This document shows positions 40,279 to 49,800 of a DNA stretch of 64,000 bases, one piece after another. The stretch comes from Paracerasibacillus soli. GTDB taxonomy: Bacteria > Bacillota > Bacilli > Bacillales > Amphibacillaceae. The stretch is from NCBI RefSeq assembly GCF_034006335.1, contig NZ_JAWDIQ010000002.1, one strand, 5' to 3'. Made by a program: the position numbers and the translations under genes. Position 1 is the first letter of the stretch, and the number at the start of each line of letters is the position of its first letter. The notes under the pieces are model-generated. The model was not told the DNA's origin. It saw nothing but the letters and a program-made list of their open reading frames with translations, and did not search any database.

Positions 40279-40317
40279 AAATAGTGTTGGTGATAAAAAT
40301 TCACTAACACTATTTTT
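40279..40317 (+). terminator. Hairpin inside the left end of the IS
   Basis: AAATAGTGTTGGTGA pairs with TCACTAACACTATTT (14 of 15 positions) around TAAAAAT and ends in TTTTT. It includes part of the terminal inverted repeat. Such hairpins can block read-through transcription into a transposase gene; the role is inferred. Confidence 0.7.
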
Positions 40318-40397
40318 AGTATTAGTAAAAATAGAAAACAAGTGAGTTTCCCTGTAGAATTAAAGTCGACCAAAACCCAATTCAGGAGGGAAATCAC

Positions 40398-41717
40398 TTG
40401 TCTTACTCTAATAATATGAAAATTTTACTCGATATACAAGATAAAAACATCACGATTGAAGAAGATTCTATTCAAATTAAGAAACATCAAGGAATATTGG
40501 CTAAGTTTATTTCAGCCAAACTTACCTATACGCCCACACATTGTGAGTGTTGTGGGGTTAAGAATGAAAATTATACCGTTTATAAAAATGGCACGAAAAC
40601 ATCACGTATTACCTTACCAATGTCTGGTATCTATCCAACGTTTTTAAACTTAAAGAAACAGCGATTTTTCTGTAAAGCTTGTAATGCTTCTTTTATTGCA
40701 CGTACATCAATCGTTAAAGAACACTGCTTTATTTCATATCATACAAGAGCTAAAGTACTTATAAAATCAACCGATGCACAATCACTAACTGATATTGCCA
40801 AAGACTGTTCGGTTTCAACCACAACAGTCCAACGTATCATAACGACAGAAGCTAAAAAATATGAGCCATACTATCATGCTTTACCGAAACATTTATCGTT
40901 TGATGAGTTTAAATATGCAAAGGGGCAAATGGCTTTTGAATATGTTAATGGAGAGAATGGGGATATCCTCGATATTTTAGATCGTCGTGATAGCCATACC
41001 ATTAAAAATCACTTTATTGCCAACTATCAAAGACGGGATTTAAAAAAAGTAGAAACTGTCACCATTGATATGAATGCGGGATATGTGAATGTCATCCAAG
41101 AAGTTTTTCCACAAGCAAAAATTATTATTGACCGTTTTCACCTAGTTCAATTAATTAGTCGTGCAATGAATATGACACGCGTGCGTGTGATGAATTCCCT
41201 CCGAACATCAAATGGGGAAGATATGAAAAAATACCGCCGTTTAAAAAGATACTGGCGACTATTATTGAAATACAAAGGGGATTTATCTTATACCGAATAC
41301 AAGTACTATAGGCTGTTTGGGCAACGTCTAGAAGTTAATGTAGTAGAAGAATTATTAAGTTATGATGCCAATCTAAAAGTGAACTACAATCTTTATCAAT
41401 CATTATTGGAAAGTATCAAGGAAAAGGATTTTAAGGCATTCGAAAATATATTGTCGACAGTTAACTTAAACACAGTTTCTCGCTATATGAGAACAAGCGT
41501 AAAAACACTAAAAAAACACTTACCTTTTATAGAGAATAGTCTATCATATCCATACAGTAATGGGCGAATTGAAGGTATTAATAATAAAATCAAAGTATTA
41601 AATCGAGTTGCATACGGCTATCGAAACTTTAATAACTTTAAAAGTAGAATTATGCTTCATTTCAAGTTAAAAGCAATTATAAGCCAACAAAAAGAATCTG
41701 TTTATCCTGCCGCTTAA
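40398..41717 (+). CDS. ISL3 family transposase
   Basis: 439 residues, intact DDE transposase. An N-terminal zinc-binding region (CECCGVKNENY; FFCKACNASF) and helix-turn-helix (SLTDIAKDCSVSTTTVQRI) precede the catalytic core: VTIDMNAGY, IIDRFHLVQLI and NGRIEGINNKIK with the acidic triad. It starts with TTG 11 bases after GGAGG. Intactness suggests the element could still be active. Confidence 0.93.
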   Translation: MSYSNNMKILLDIQDKNITIEEDSIQIKKHQGILAKFISAKLTYTPTHCECCGVKNENYTVYKNGTKTSRITLPMSGIYPTFLNLKKQRFFCKACNASFIARTSIVKEHCFISYHTRAKVLIKSTDAQSLTDIAKDCSVSTTTVQRIITTEAKKYEPYYHALPKHLSFDEFKYAKGQMAFEYVNGENGDILDILDRRDSHTIKNHFIANYQRRDLKKVETVTIDMNAGYVNVIQEVFPQAKIIIDRFHLVQLISRAMNMTRVRVMNSLRTSNGEDMKKYRRLKRYWRLLLKYKGDLSYTEYKYYRLFGQRLEVNVVEELLSYDANLKVNYNLYQSLLESIKEKDFKAFENILSTVNLNTVSRYMRTSVKTLKKHLPFIENSLSYPYSNGRIEGINNKIKVLNRVAYGYRNFNNFKSRIMLHFKLKAIISQQKESVYPAA

Positions 41718-41835
41718 GTGGCAGGATAAACAGATCCCGAATCATTAATATTTTAGCGACCTTAATTCAGCCACCAACACTATTTGACAAAGAGCCGTTA
41801 AATACCGATTTAACTTTCCTACTTTCCTAATATAA

Positions 41836-41873
41836 AACATGCCAGCCACCTTTATATAGGTAACTGGCATGTT
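41836..41873 (-). terminator. ABC-F gene terminator
   Basis: ACATGCCAG-CACC pairs with GGT-CTGGCATGT, just after the ABC-F stop codon, with A-rich sequence on the left (T tract on the minus strand). Confidence 0.75.
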
Positions 41874-41878
41874 TGTGA

Positions 41879-43504
41879 TTATGCTGTTTCATACATCTTT
41901 GCAATTTTATCTTGTAAGCTTTGGTCTTGAACATATTCGTTATAACTAATTTCTTTATCAATCAATCCACCTGGTGTAATTTCAATGATACGATTCGCAA
42001 TCGTTTGAATGAATTGGTGGTCATGTGACGTAAATAAAATCGATCCTTTAAATTTCATTAATCCGTTGTTTAACGAAGTAATGGACTCTAAGTCTAAGTG
42101 GTTTGTTGGCTCATCTAAAATGAGTACATTCGCATTTGAAAGCATCATTTTTGAAAGCATACAACGAACTTTTTCTCCACCGGAAAGAACGTTTGCTTTC
42201 TTTAAAGCTTCTTCCCCTGAAAATAACATTCTACCTAAAAATCCACGTAAAAATGTTTCTGTTTCGTCTTCAGGTGAATACTGTCGTAACCAATCTACTA
42301 ACGTAAGTTCATTGTTTTCAAAAAATGCACTATTATCTTTTGGAAAATAAGATTGTGATGTCGTAATTCCCCAAGTAAAGGTGCCGGAATCGGGTTCCAT
42401 TTCACCCATTAAAATTTTAAATAACGTTGTATTTGCAATATCATCTTTACCCACGAACGCAACTTTATCATCTGTATTTAATGTAAAGCTAACATTATCT
42501 AGCACTTTTTTTCCGTCAATTGTCTTCGTTAATCCTTCGACACGAAGTAAGTCATTTCCGATTTCACGTTCTGGTGAAAAGGCAATGTATGGATAGCGTC
42601 TCGAAGAAGGTTTAATATCATCAAGCGTAATATTTTCAAGCATTTTCTTACGGGAAGTTGCTTGTTTTGATTTTGATGCGTTCGCACTGAAACGAGCGAT
42701 AAACTCTTGTAATTGCTTAACTTTTTCTTCTTTTTTCTTATTTTGTTCTTGTGCCATACGGCTTGCTAACTGACTTGATTCATACCAAAAATCATAGTTA
42801 CCAATATAGATTTCAATTTTACCGAAATCAACATCGGCAATATGTGTACAAACCTTATTCAAAAAGTGTCTGTCGTGGGAAACTACGATGACTGTATTTT
42901 CAAAGTTAATGAGAAATTCCTCTAACCACTGAATCGCTTGAATATCAAGTCCGTTTGTCGGCTCGTCCAGTAACAGGATGTCTGGATTACCGAATAAAGC
43001 TTGAGCAAGTAAAACTTTCACTTTTTGGTCGCCTGTTAATGCGGACATGAGTTGGTCATGGAAACCTTCATCAATTCCAAGGCCTTTCAATAAAATTGCA
43101 GCATCAGATTCAGCTTCCCAACCATTCATTTCAGCGAATTCTCCTTCAAGTTCAGCGGCACGCATGCCATCCTCTTCAGAGAAATCAGCTTTCATATATA
43201 TCGCATCTTTTTCTTGTTTCACTGCATATAATTTTTCATGGCCCATTAATACTGTTTCTAAAACTGGATATTCTTCAAATGCAAAATGGTCTTGCTTTAA
43301 AACAGCAAGTCGCAAATTCGGAGGCATAAACACATTTCCTGATTGCGGATCGATGTCACCAGATAATATTTTTAAAAATGTTGATTTTCCAGCTCCATTT
43401 GCCCCAATAACACCATAGCAGTTGCCTGGTGTAAATTTTAAATTTACATCTTCAAAAAGCTTCTTATCACCATATCGTAAACTAACATTGGAAACGGTTA
43501 TCAT
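41879..43504 (-). CDS. ABC-F family ATPase (YkpA/YbiT-type)
   Basis: Ribosome-associated ABC-F protein, 541 residues, intact. Two ABC domains: Walker A GANGAGKST with signature LTGDQKVKVLLA and Walker B ILLLDEPTNGLD; and KDDIANTTL in place of a canonical second Walker A, with LSGGEKVRCMLS and VLILDEPTNHLD. No membrane domain. The linker (about residues 230-310) is charged. Subfamily YkpA/YbiT is a general translation factor rather than antibiotic resistance. The degenerate second P-loop is noted also in relatives and is probably normal. Confidence 0.9.
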   Translation of the reverse strand: MITVSNVSLRYGDKKLFEDVNLKFTPGNCYGVIGANGAGKSTFLKILSGDIDPQSGNVFMPPNLRLAVLKQDHFAFEEYPVLETVLMGHEKLYAVKQEKDAIYMKADFSEEDGMRAAELEGEFAEMNGWEAESDAAILLKGLGIDEGFHDQLMSALTGDQKVKVLLAQALFGNPDILLLDEPTNGLDIQAIQWLEEFLINFENTVIVVSHDRHFLNKVCTHIADVDFGKIEIYIGNYDFWYESSQLASRMAQEQNKKKEEKVKQLQEFIARFSANASKSKQATSRKKMLENITLDDIKPSSRRYPYIAFSPEREIGNDLLRVEGLTKTIDGKKVLDNVSFTLNTDDKVAFVGKDDIANTTLFKILMGEMEPDSGTFTWGITTSQSYFPKDNSAFFENNELTLVDWLRQYSPEDETETFLRGFLGRMLFSGEEALKKANVLSGGEKVRCMLSKMMLSNANVLILDEPTNHLDLESITSLNNGLMKFKGSILFTSHDHQFIQTIANRIIEITPGGLIDKEISYNEYVQDQSLQDKIAKMYETA

Positions 43505-43773
43505 ACTTTAAAATCCTCCACTCAAAAATTAACTATATCAACGCTAGCTTACGGGATTTAGGCTCATTCGTCAACGTTTAAATATGGAAAATATGAAACC
43601 ACCCTATATTTTTGCTGACAAACAACGTATAATAAGAATACAATATGAAAAGGTTTGATATTTTAGAAAAGTTGACATTTGATTGTGATATGGGAAATGT
43701 CTTGAATTACAGCATGTTTGCATATAAAGGTTTTGTTACGGGAAAGAGCCTTCGTTCAAAGAGGGGGAACGTT

Positions 43774-44364
43774 ATGGGGAGTAGAACGATATATTTTTTG
43801 TTTACGGATACTGGGACGTACTTATCAAAAATTATAAACTATTATACAAAGCGAAAACTAAATCATGTTTCACTGGGGTTTGATTGTGATTTGGAACAAG
43901 TATATAGTTTTGGTCGAAAACAGCCAAAAAATCCTTTTAGCGGTGGCTTTGTTCAGGAGGATATTCACAGTGATTTTTTAAAAAACGCGACATGTGCTGT
44001 GTATCAATATCGTATTACAGAATCAGAATACCAATATATCCTCAACCTTATTGAAGAGATGAAGCGGAACCAACATAAATACCGCTACAACTTTTTAGGG
44101 TTAGTTGGGTTTATGTTTAGGATTCAAATTAGACGAAAACATGCCTATTTTTGCTCGCAGTTCGTTGGAAAAATTATGCATGATAGTCAGGTATTTAGCA
44201 TTAATAAGCCATATTGCTTTATTACGCCGGATGATATTCGACAACAGCAAGGTTTGGAACTTATTTATGAAGGAAAACTAGCAGATTATCAGAATGCTAT
44301 TGTAGCGGAAGGATTGCTAGAAGAAGAACAAATAGATGCCTTGGATCAAACAATCGTAATTTAA
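43774..44364 (+). CDS. Permuted NlpC/papain-like (YiiX-type) enzyme
   Basis: 196 residues. The His motif comes first (LNHVSLGFD) and the Cys motif later (HAYFCSQFVGKIM), the order seen in permuted papain-fold amidases such as YiiX/YebB. The start is the ATG at 43774, six bases after AGGGGG; the 43-codon upstream extension has no resemblance to the family. Predicted hydrolase of amide or thioester bonds; substrate unknown. Monocistronic with its own terminator. Confidence 0.72.
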   Translation: MGSRTIYFLFTDTGTYLSKIINYYTKRKLNHVSLGFDCDLEQVYSFGRKQPKNPFSGGFVQEDIHSDFLKNATCAVYQYRITESEYQYILNLIEEMKRNQHKYRYNFLGLVGFMFRIQIRRKHAYFCSQFVGKIMHDSQVFSINKPYCFITPDDIRQQQGLELIYEGKLADYQNAIVAEGLLEEEQIDALDQTIVI

Positions 44365-44443
44365 TTTATTTAAAAGGATATGAAATTTTCCTTATCATAC
44401 AAAGTTTCCTTATTTTTATATACGTAAGCATCATACAGGATAT

Positions 44444-44475
44444 GGGCACTCCTATTACTAGAGTGCCCGTTTTTT
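44444..44475 (+). terminator. Terminator after the YiiX-type gene
   Basis: GGGCACTC pairs with GAGTGCCC and is followed by GTTTTTT. Confidence 0.85.
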
Positions 44476-44554
44476 ATGAGCTTTATTTCCTGAAAGGACT
44501 TTATATAGACATTTAAAGAGATTACTAAATAAATGGTAAGGTAGCAGCAGTTGA

Positions 44555-44612
44555 AAAAGCAGATTCGTTCAACTAACAATGAGTAGGGAAGTGTGAAACC
44601 TCCCACAAGTGA
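44555..44612. repeat. Dispersed AACTAACAAT...GGGAAGTG repeat, copy 1
   Basis: GTTCAACTAACAATGAGTAG, GGGAAGTGTGAAACCTCCC: a short hairpin (GGGA..TCCC) preceded by a conserved tag. Related, diverged copies lie at 45625-45675 and 60745-60815. Family relation is by eye. Confidence 0.45.
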
Positions 44613-44630
44613 AGTCTTCGTTTACTACAG

Positions 44631-45440
44631 TTAACTCGTTTTAAACGTTAAGTTATTAAATGCTTTTGTTTCACCAGAAATCAATTGAAATCCCCGTTGT
44701 TTCATTTCCGGAATAAGCATGGCTAATAATTCGGTTGTTTCACTTTGCTCATGTAGTAAAATGACTATTTCGGATTGCCTTTTTTTAAATAAATCGAGTT
44801 GTTTTATGATATGTTCATATGACTTTTTTGCATTTTTCCATTTCCAATCCATACTGTCAATATTCCAATCCAGTAGTTGCCAACCATATTGTTGTGCCTT
44901 TTCTTTATCATCTTGGTTTACGTACGTACTGCCGTATGGTGCACGGAGAAGGTTTGTTTGAAATCCAAGATCCTCTAGGAGAGAAAATGTGTCCAGATTT
45001 TCTTCAATAAATAGTTCTTCTTCATAAATTTTTTTTGTATCATGTGTGTAGGAGTGTGAACCAACAGTAAAGCAACCTGCTTTTATTTTATCTATTGTAG
45101 ATGGTCGAAGTGCGTGTAATCGTTCACCGATAAAAAAGAATGTACCGCCGACGCCATATTTATTTAATGTATCTAATATCGGATCTGTGTGTAATGTAGG
45201 GCCGTCATCAAAAGTTAAATAAGCGATTGGCTTATTGTCCTGTAAAGGTATATGACATTCATTGTTTGGCTGTGTACTAGTATTTTTATGTTCACTTAAA
45301 TCTTGGTTTTCCTTATGAGCGGCGAATGCACGTGGTTTTGCGAATTGCGTAAAACCTTCATTTGCTACAATTACAATCATAAAGGTGAAAAGGAGTATTG
45401 CCATAAAATATGTCCGTTCAAAATGTGTTCTCTTTTTCAT
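44631..45440 (-). CDS. Polysaccharide deacetylase (NodB domain)
   Basis: Membrane-anchored or secreted carbohydrate esterase family 4 protein, 269 residues. A hydrophobic N-terminal segment (FMAILLFTFMIVIVANEG) is followed by a short linker and the NodB domain: metal-binding TFDDGP, HSYTH, RAPYGS and LLHEQ. It likely removes N-acetyl groups from peptidoglycan or another glycan outside the cell. The ATG at 45438-45440 has AAGGAAG upstream. Intact. Confidence 0.88.
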   Translation of the reverse strand: MKKRTHFERTYFMAILLFTFMIVIVANEGFTQFAKPRAFAAHKENQDLSEHKNTSTQPNNECHIPLQDNKPIAYLTFDDGPTLHTDPILDTLNKYGVGGTFFFIGERLHALRPSTIDKIKAGCFTVGSHSYTHDTKKIYEEELFIEENLDTFSLLEDLGFQTNLLRAPYGSTYVNQDDKEKAQQYGWQLLDWNIDSMDWKWKNAKKSYEHIIKQLDLFKKRQSEIVILLHEQSETTELLAMLIPEMKQRGFQLISGETKAFNNLTFKTS

Positions 45441-45712
45441 AATCAATTCTTCCTTTTTGAAGTGAAAATTAATGTACCGTTTAGTATGGAATGAAACTGC
45501 AAAAAAATACATGTAGGACAAACAGAAGAGCCCCAACCATTTTGATTGGGACTGTGCTATCTTAGTTTGTATCGCAGGGTAAAATCCCCATTTCTAAAAA
45601 TTCGCGGCGATTGAAGCCTGATGCGTTTAACTAACAATTGGGAAGTGCAAAAACTCCTATTCATTGCAGGTTCACGTGCTAAACTGAAAATGAATATATT
45701 TATAAAAAATTA

Positions 45713-46349
45713 CTAATCTTTCATTTTGACAGTTTCGATACCTAATGTTTCATACGGAACTTTTAATTTCAAAGCAATATTATTTGCCTCAAGATCAATT
45801 GTGTCTACACTGACATGGAAATTACTTTTGACATCCATGTCTGTAACTGCTACATAAATTTCTTCGTTTTTTGGATCAATTACGACCCATTTTGGAACAG
45901 GTAAATATTTCTTCATATACTCCATGATTTTCTTATTAGGCAGTTCCAAAAAACCTATTGAAATAGATTTTTGCTTTAATATGACATCGCCATTATCTTG
46001 GACAAGTGGTTCAAAGTGTACAGTTAATGGTACTGTACTTGAGAAGACAGGCAGTTCCCCTAAAAGCAGTACGTCATCGCCTAAAATTATTTCATAATGA
46101 TGCTTTGTGTTTTTTAACAGCTGTTCAATGTATGCATTGACTAAATCATTTAGGTTTTTCTTTGTTGTACGAATAATGAATTCTGAACTTTGGTTCTGGA
46201 TTTACTTCAGTTGTACTTGGCATTTTCACTTCTCGTACGGGCCAAAAAATAAGACTCAAAATAACAAGGAGCACTACCACATTGAAAAGGAGTAAGATGA
46301 CAAAGGATCGCTTCCATTTTCGATTTTTTCTCTCGTTTATTCTTTTCAT
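45713..46349 (-). CDS. ypmS: YpmS family protein (one frameshift)
   Basis: DUF2140 membrane-anchored protein: a basic N-terminus and one helix (RSFVILLLFNVVVLLVILSLI), then an extracytoplasmic domain (EFIIRTTKKNLNDLVNAYI, HYEIILGDDVLLLGELPVFSS, FLELPNKKIMEYMKKYLPVP). One extra T near 46186 breaks the frame between EVNPEPK and SEFIIRTT; homology resumes immediately. Corrected length is about 212 residues. The ATG at 46347-46349 follows AAAGGTGG. Downstream of ypmR as in B. subtilis; function unknown. Confidence 0.82.
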
Positions 46350-46440
46350 AGATTCCACCTTTCCTTTTCAGTTTATTGCTCCATAAAAATGGAAGTTGAC
46401 TAGATTTAAATGCTTTCATTTTTATAAAGGGTATTGTAAG

Positions 46441-47325
46441 TTATCGTGTAATATATTCCAAGACACGTTCCGACATTAATTTGTATCCATCGTAGTTTGG
46501 ATGGAAATGATCATCAGATAAAAGCTGATCCGTTTTATGATGAAAAATATCAGCAGTAGGGATGAAATATATATCTTCATTGACCTGTTATAGCTTTGCT
46601 CGTTTTATTCCACTCATCTGCAATTAATGTTAGTTCTTTGATATCTTTAAAATAGCCTTCAAATGGGTTATAAAAACCGATCAAGTAAATTTTTGCTCGC
46701 GGATTATCTGCTCTCATCTTCTCGAATATTTGCTTTAGTCTATTTTCATACGCCTCTTTTTCCTTTGCGAAAGGTTCATATGTAATATTAGTAATATTTT
46801 CACGTAGTACTTTCATAATATCATTGGCCCCTATTGTAATAAGGATAATTTGGGCCTTTGAAATAGCGGACTGAATATCCGGAGTATCTAACCGATTTAA
46901 TAGCTGATCTGTTCGATTCCCTCGTTTTCCAAAGTTATCTAGATGTGCCAGATCATATTCAGCATTAATCGTTTCATCTAATATACCGACATATCCTTCA
47001 TTATTCGTTTCATCGCCGACTCCTTCTGTTAAAGAATCTCCAATTGCAACGATATTTACTTTTTGATCAGAAAAAAATGTGACAGCCTTTTCTACTGCAT
47101 TCGTAAGAAACCCTTTCGTAACACTTTCTGATTGTTCTTTTGTATTGGCTTGTTTTCTTCTTTGGTGTCTTTAGCCGATTCTTCCTCCGGGTTTTTTACC
47201 TTTTCTTTAAAATGGGTTAACTTTTCCTCCGAAGAGGGCTTGCTTAGTTGATAATAAACACCAATTCCAATTGCGCTCAACAAGACGATAATTGAAATTA
47301 TAATAATACTTTTTCTTTTCATCAT
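46441..47325 (-). CDS. ypmR: SGNH/GDSL hydrolase, YpmR-like lipase/esterase (two frameshifts)
   Basis: N-terminal membrane anchor (SIIIISIIVLLSAIGIGVYY), a charged linker, then an SGNH hydrolase domain with the nucleophile in AIGDSLTEGVGDE, oxyanion residues in FGKRGNRTDQLL and ITIGANDIM, and catalytic Asp/His in SDDHFHPNYDGY. One A is missing near 47125 (restores NQKSVTKGFLTNAVEKA) and one base near 46585 (restores VNEDIYFIPTADIF). Corrected length is about 295 residues. It precedes ypmS on the same strand. Confidence 0.85.
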
Positions 47326-47556
47326 TACCACACCAATGCTGTTATATTCCTATTCTTCCGTAAAAGTATAGATAATCAACTGTATTATTTTAAAGTATGT
47401 TCGGACAAGACCTTGTTATGAGTTTTCCCAAGTCTTTTAAAAAAACTACCCATATATTATGTACTATATTAATATACTTACCCATTCCCCGTAAATTTAA
47501 ATATCTTAATTACAGGTAATAAGCGTAAAAAGATAAAATAAAGAAAGGAATAATTA

Positions 47557-47570
47557 AGAAAACGCTTTCA
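47557..47570 (+). promoter_or_regulatory. Candidate cre site upstream of methionine gamma-lyase
   Basis: AGAAAACGCTTTCA differs from the palindromic CcpA site only at its first base. It lies 63 bases before the start codon. Role inferred from consensus. Confidence 0.5.
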
Positions 47571-47632
47571 TTTACTGTGGAACTCGAATAACATAAGTGT
47601 AAGGGGTTGATAAAGCAAAGGAGGAGAAGAGA

Positions 47633-48844
47633 GTGACGAGAAAATATAAGTACATGGAAACTGCGGTTATTCATGAAGGGTATCGTGCGAGTGAGATGCT
47701 AGGTAGTTTAACTACACCAATCTTTCAGACATCTACTTTTACGTTTGAAACGGCTGAACAGGGGGAACGTAGATTTGCAGGAGAAGAAAATGGATTGATT
47801 TATTCCCGACTTGGAAACCCGACTGTCAGTGCATTAGAGGAAAGAATTGCAGCGTTAGAGGGTGGCGAAAAAGGTTTAGCATTTAGTTCCGGAATGGCGG
47901 CAATTTCAGCAGTATTAATTGCACTTACAAAAGCAAACGATCATATTTTGTGTTCGAAAGGTCTATATGGGTGTACGTATGGACTGCTTATGATGCTAAA
48001 AGATAAATATAATATTACGAGTGATTTTTCCAGTATGCAAACAAAAGAGGAGATTCGCTCACTCATTAGAGCTGAGACAGCTTGTATATATGTAGAAACA
48101 CCAATTAATCCAACTATGGAGCTTGTTGATTTGCAAATGATAGCAGACGTTGCCAAGGAATATGGTATACCGGTAATCGTTGATAATACATTTTCATCTC
48201 CGTATTTACAACGACCTTTAGAATTGGGATGCGATGTCGTTGTCCATAGTGCTACAAATATATTGGTGGGCATGGTGATGTCATTGCAGGATTAGTTGTT
48301 GGTAAAGCAGAATTTTTAAATGATGTTGCGATGACTACACAGAAGGATATAGGTGGAGTCTTATCTCCATTTGATGCTTGGCTTTTATTACGGGGAATAA
48401 AAACATTACCCATTCGGATGGATCGTCATTGTGATAATGCAGAGCAAATTGTCGAGAAGTTAAAAATGCATCCCCATGTAAAATATGTTTACTATCCTGG
48501 GGAGGGGAGTCACCCGTCCAATGCAATATGCCAAAAACAAATGGAACGTGCAGGTGGGATGATTGCGTTTGAAGTATACGGTACAAAAAAGATGTACAAC
48601 AATTACTAAATGACCTAACTTTTATAAAAATCGCGGTTAGTTTGGGTGATGCGGAAACATTAATTGAACATCCTGCTACGATGACACATGCTGTTATTCA
48701 GAAGCGTCCCGAATTGAAATGGGCATAACAGATCAGCTCATTCGTCTTTCTGTTGGATTGGAGGCCTGGGAAGATATTTGGAATGACTTGGAACAAGCTT
48801 TAAACAAAGTGGGACAAATAGACGATGTCATCGCCACTAAGTGA
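47633..48844 (+). CDS. Methionine gamma-lyase, PLP-dependent (three frameshifts)
   Basis: Cys/Met metabolism PLP enzyme of about 404 residues after correction. The motif GLYGCTYGLL carries the Cys characteristic of methionine gamma-lyases; Arg/Tyr PLP-phosphate contacts appear in IYSRLGNPT; VDNTFSSPYLQRPLELG and the Schiff-base lysine region VVHSATKYIGGHGD follow. Single bases are missing near 48258 (inside the catalytic Lys codon), 48590 and 48699; homology continues after each (KKDVQQLLNDL; VIPEASRIEMGI). The GTG start has GGAGG eight bases upstream. Cystathionine gamma-lyase is the alternative. Confidence 0.85.
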
Positions 48845-48918
48845 TGTTTAATAGGTAGACTTAAGAAAGAGAGAAGTACAATCCGCCATTAACAACGTTT
48901 TGATATTGTGCCATCATC

Positions 48919-48956
48919 AAGCTGTGGGTATATTTAAGATATCCATGGCTTTTTTT
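48919..48956 (+). terminator. Methionine gamma-lyase gene terminator
   Basis: AGC-TGGGTATAT pairs with ATATCCA-GGCT and is followed by seven T residues. Confidence 0.75.
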
Positions 48957-49103
48957 CACACATACATTCGGATTTTTTCTATGCATGTATATGTGAAACT
49001 AGGTTACGCTACAAAAGAAATCGTAACTGCTACCGTACTGAAGCCTTTGCCTATATGTTCATGACGGTCTTATTTCTCGCACATATATATAGCAAAGTAA
49101 ATA

Positions 49104-49664
49104 TTATGATGAAGAAGGTCGTTGGTGCCAAGGCTCTAAAGTGCCCACAACAACCTTGGGATGATCTAGCTTCATTGCTTTTAAAACCCCATTGGAAATT
49201 TCGTCATTTGTAAGCCAGCGTGATCCTTTTTCATCCATTACGAATCCAAGGTAAACTTGCTGATATGTACAGTCTTTTGGAATATTAATTTGTTCTTTTA
49301 CAAAAAACGAACTACTACCTTGGATGTGAATTAATTGCCATTTATTAGTGTAGCGACAGATGGTATCAATAATAAGTGGAAGAGCTTGTGGTGCTGAAGA
49401 ATGAATCCAACTGATGACTAACTGTGGCGGACCGTTTAAATCAAACGTTTGTTTAAGCTTTTTCTCCAGTTTTTCTTCATCGTGATAATCTACAAGCAAG
49501 TTATGAAAATGCGCTGGTGCTTTACTTTTCGCAACCATTTGTTCAAAATGGTTTTTATGCCGATTAATGACAGTTACCATATAATTGTTATCTGCTAACC
49601 AAAGGCAAGTTTTTTGAAGCATCCCTGTTCCGCCAATTACGAGTGCATGCTGTAGGTTTTCCAA
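49104..49664 (-). CDS. Short NAD(P)-binding Rossmann protein (SDR-like)
   Basis: 186 residues, intact. The dinucleotide-binding loop is VIGGTGMLQ near the N-terminus, followed by VTVINRHK at the end of beta-2. There is no clear YxxxK catalytic pair, so an enzymatic dehydrogenase role is uncertain. The start is TTG six bases after GAGGTG. Function unknown. Confidence 0.68.
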   Translation of the reverse strand: MENLQHALVIGGTGMLQKTCLWLADNNYMVTVINRHKNHFEQMVAKSKAPAHFHNLLVDYHDEEKLEKKLKQTFDLNGPPQLVISWIHSSAPQALPLIIDTICRYTNKWQLIHIQGSSSFFVKEQINIPKDCTYQQVYLGFVMDEKGSRWLTNDEISNGVLKAMKLDHPKVVVGTLEPWHQRPSSS

Positions 49665-49800
49665 TATTTACACCTCAATCATCAATTCATTATTGTTTGG
49701 TCATGAATAGTATATACTGAAAGACAGGTAAAATTAACGAATATAGTTAATTTATGCTATATTTGTCTATAGGAAGATAAGTTAAAGGGGGATAATTTGA

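Larger units (their letters stand above)
40268..41796 (+). mobile_element. Complete ISL3-family insertion sequence
   Basis: 1,529-bp element bounded by imperfect inverted repeats of about 25 bp: GGCTCTACAATAAATAGTGTTGGTG on the left and, reversed, GGCTCTTTGTCAAATAGTGTTGGTG on the right (about 20 identical positions). It carries a single full-length transposase. Flanking octamers (AATAAAAA left, GTTAAATA right) do not match, so no clear 8-bp target duplication remains. It sits between a small coiled-coil gene and an ABC-F gene without disrupting either. Confidence 0.88.
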
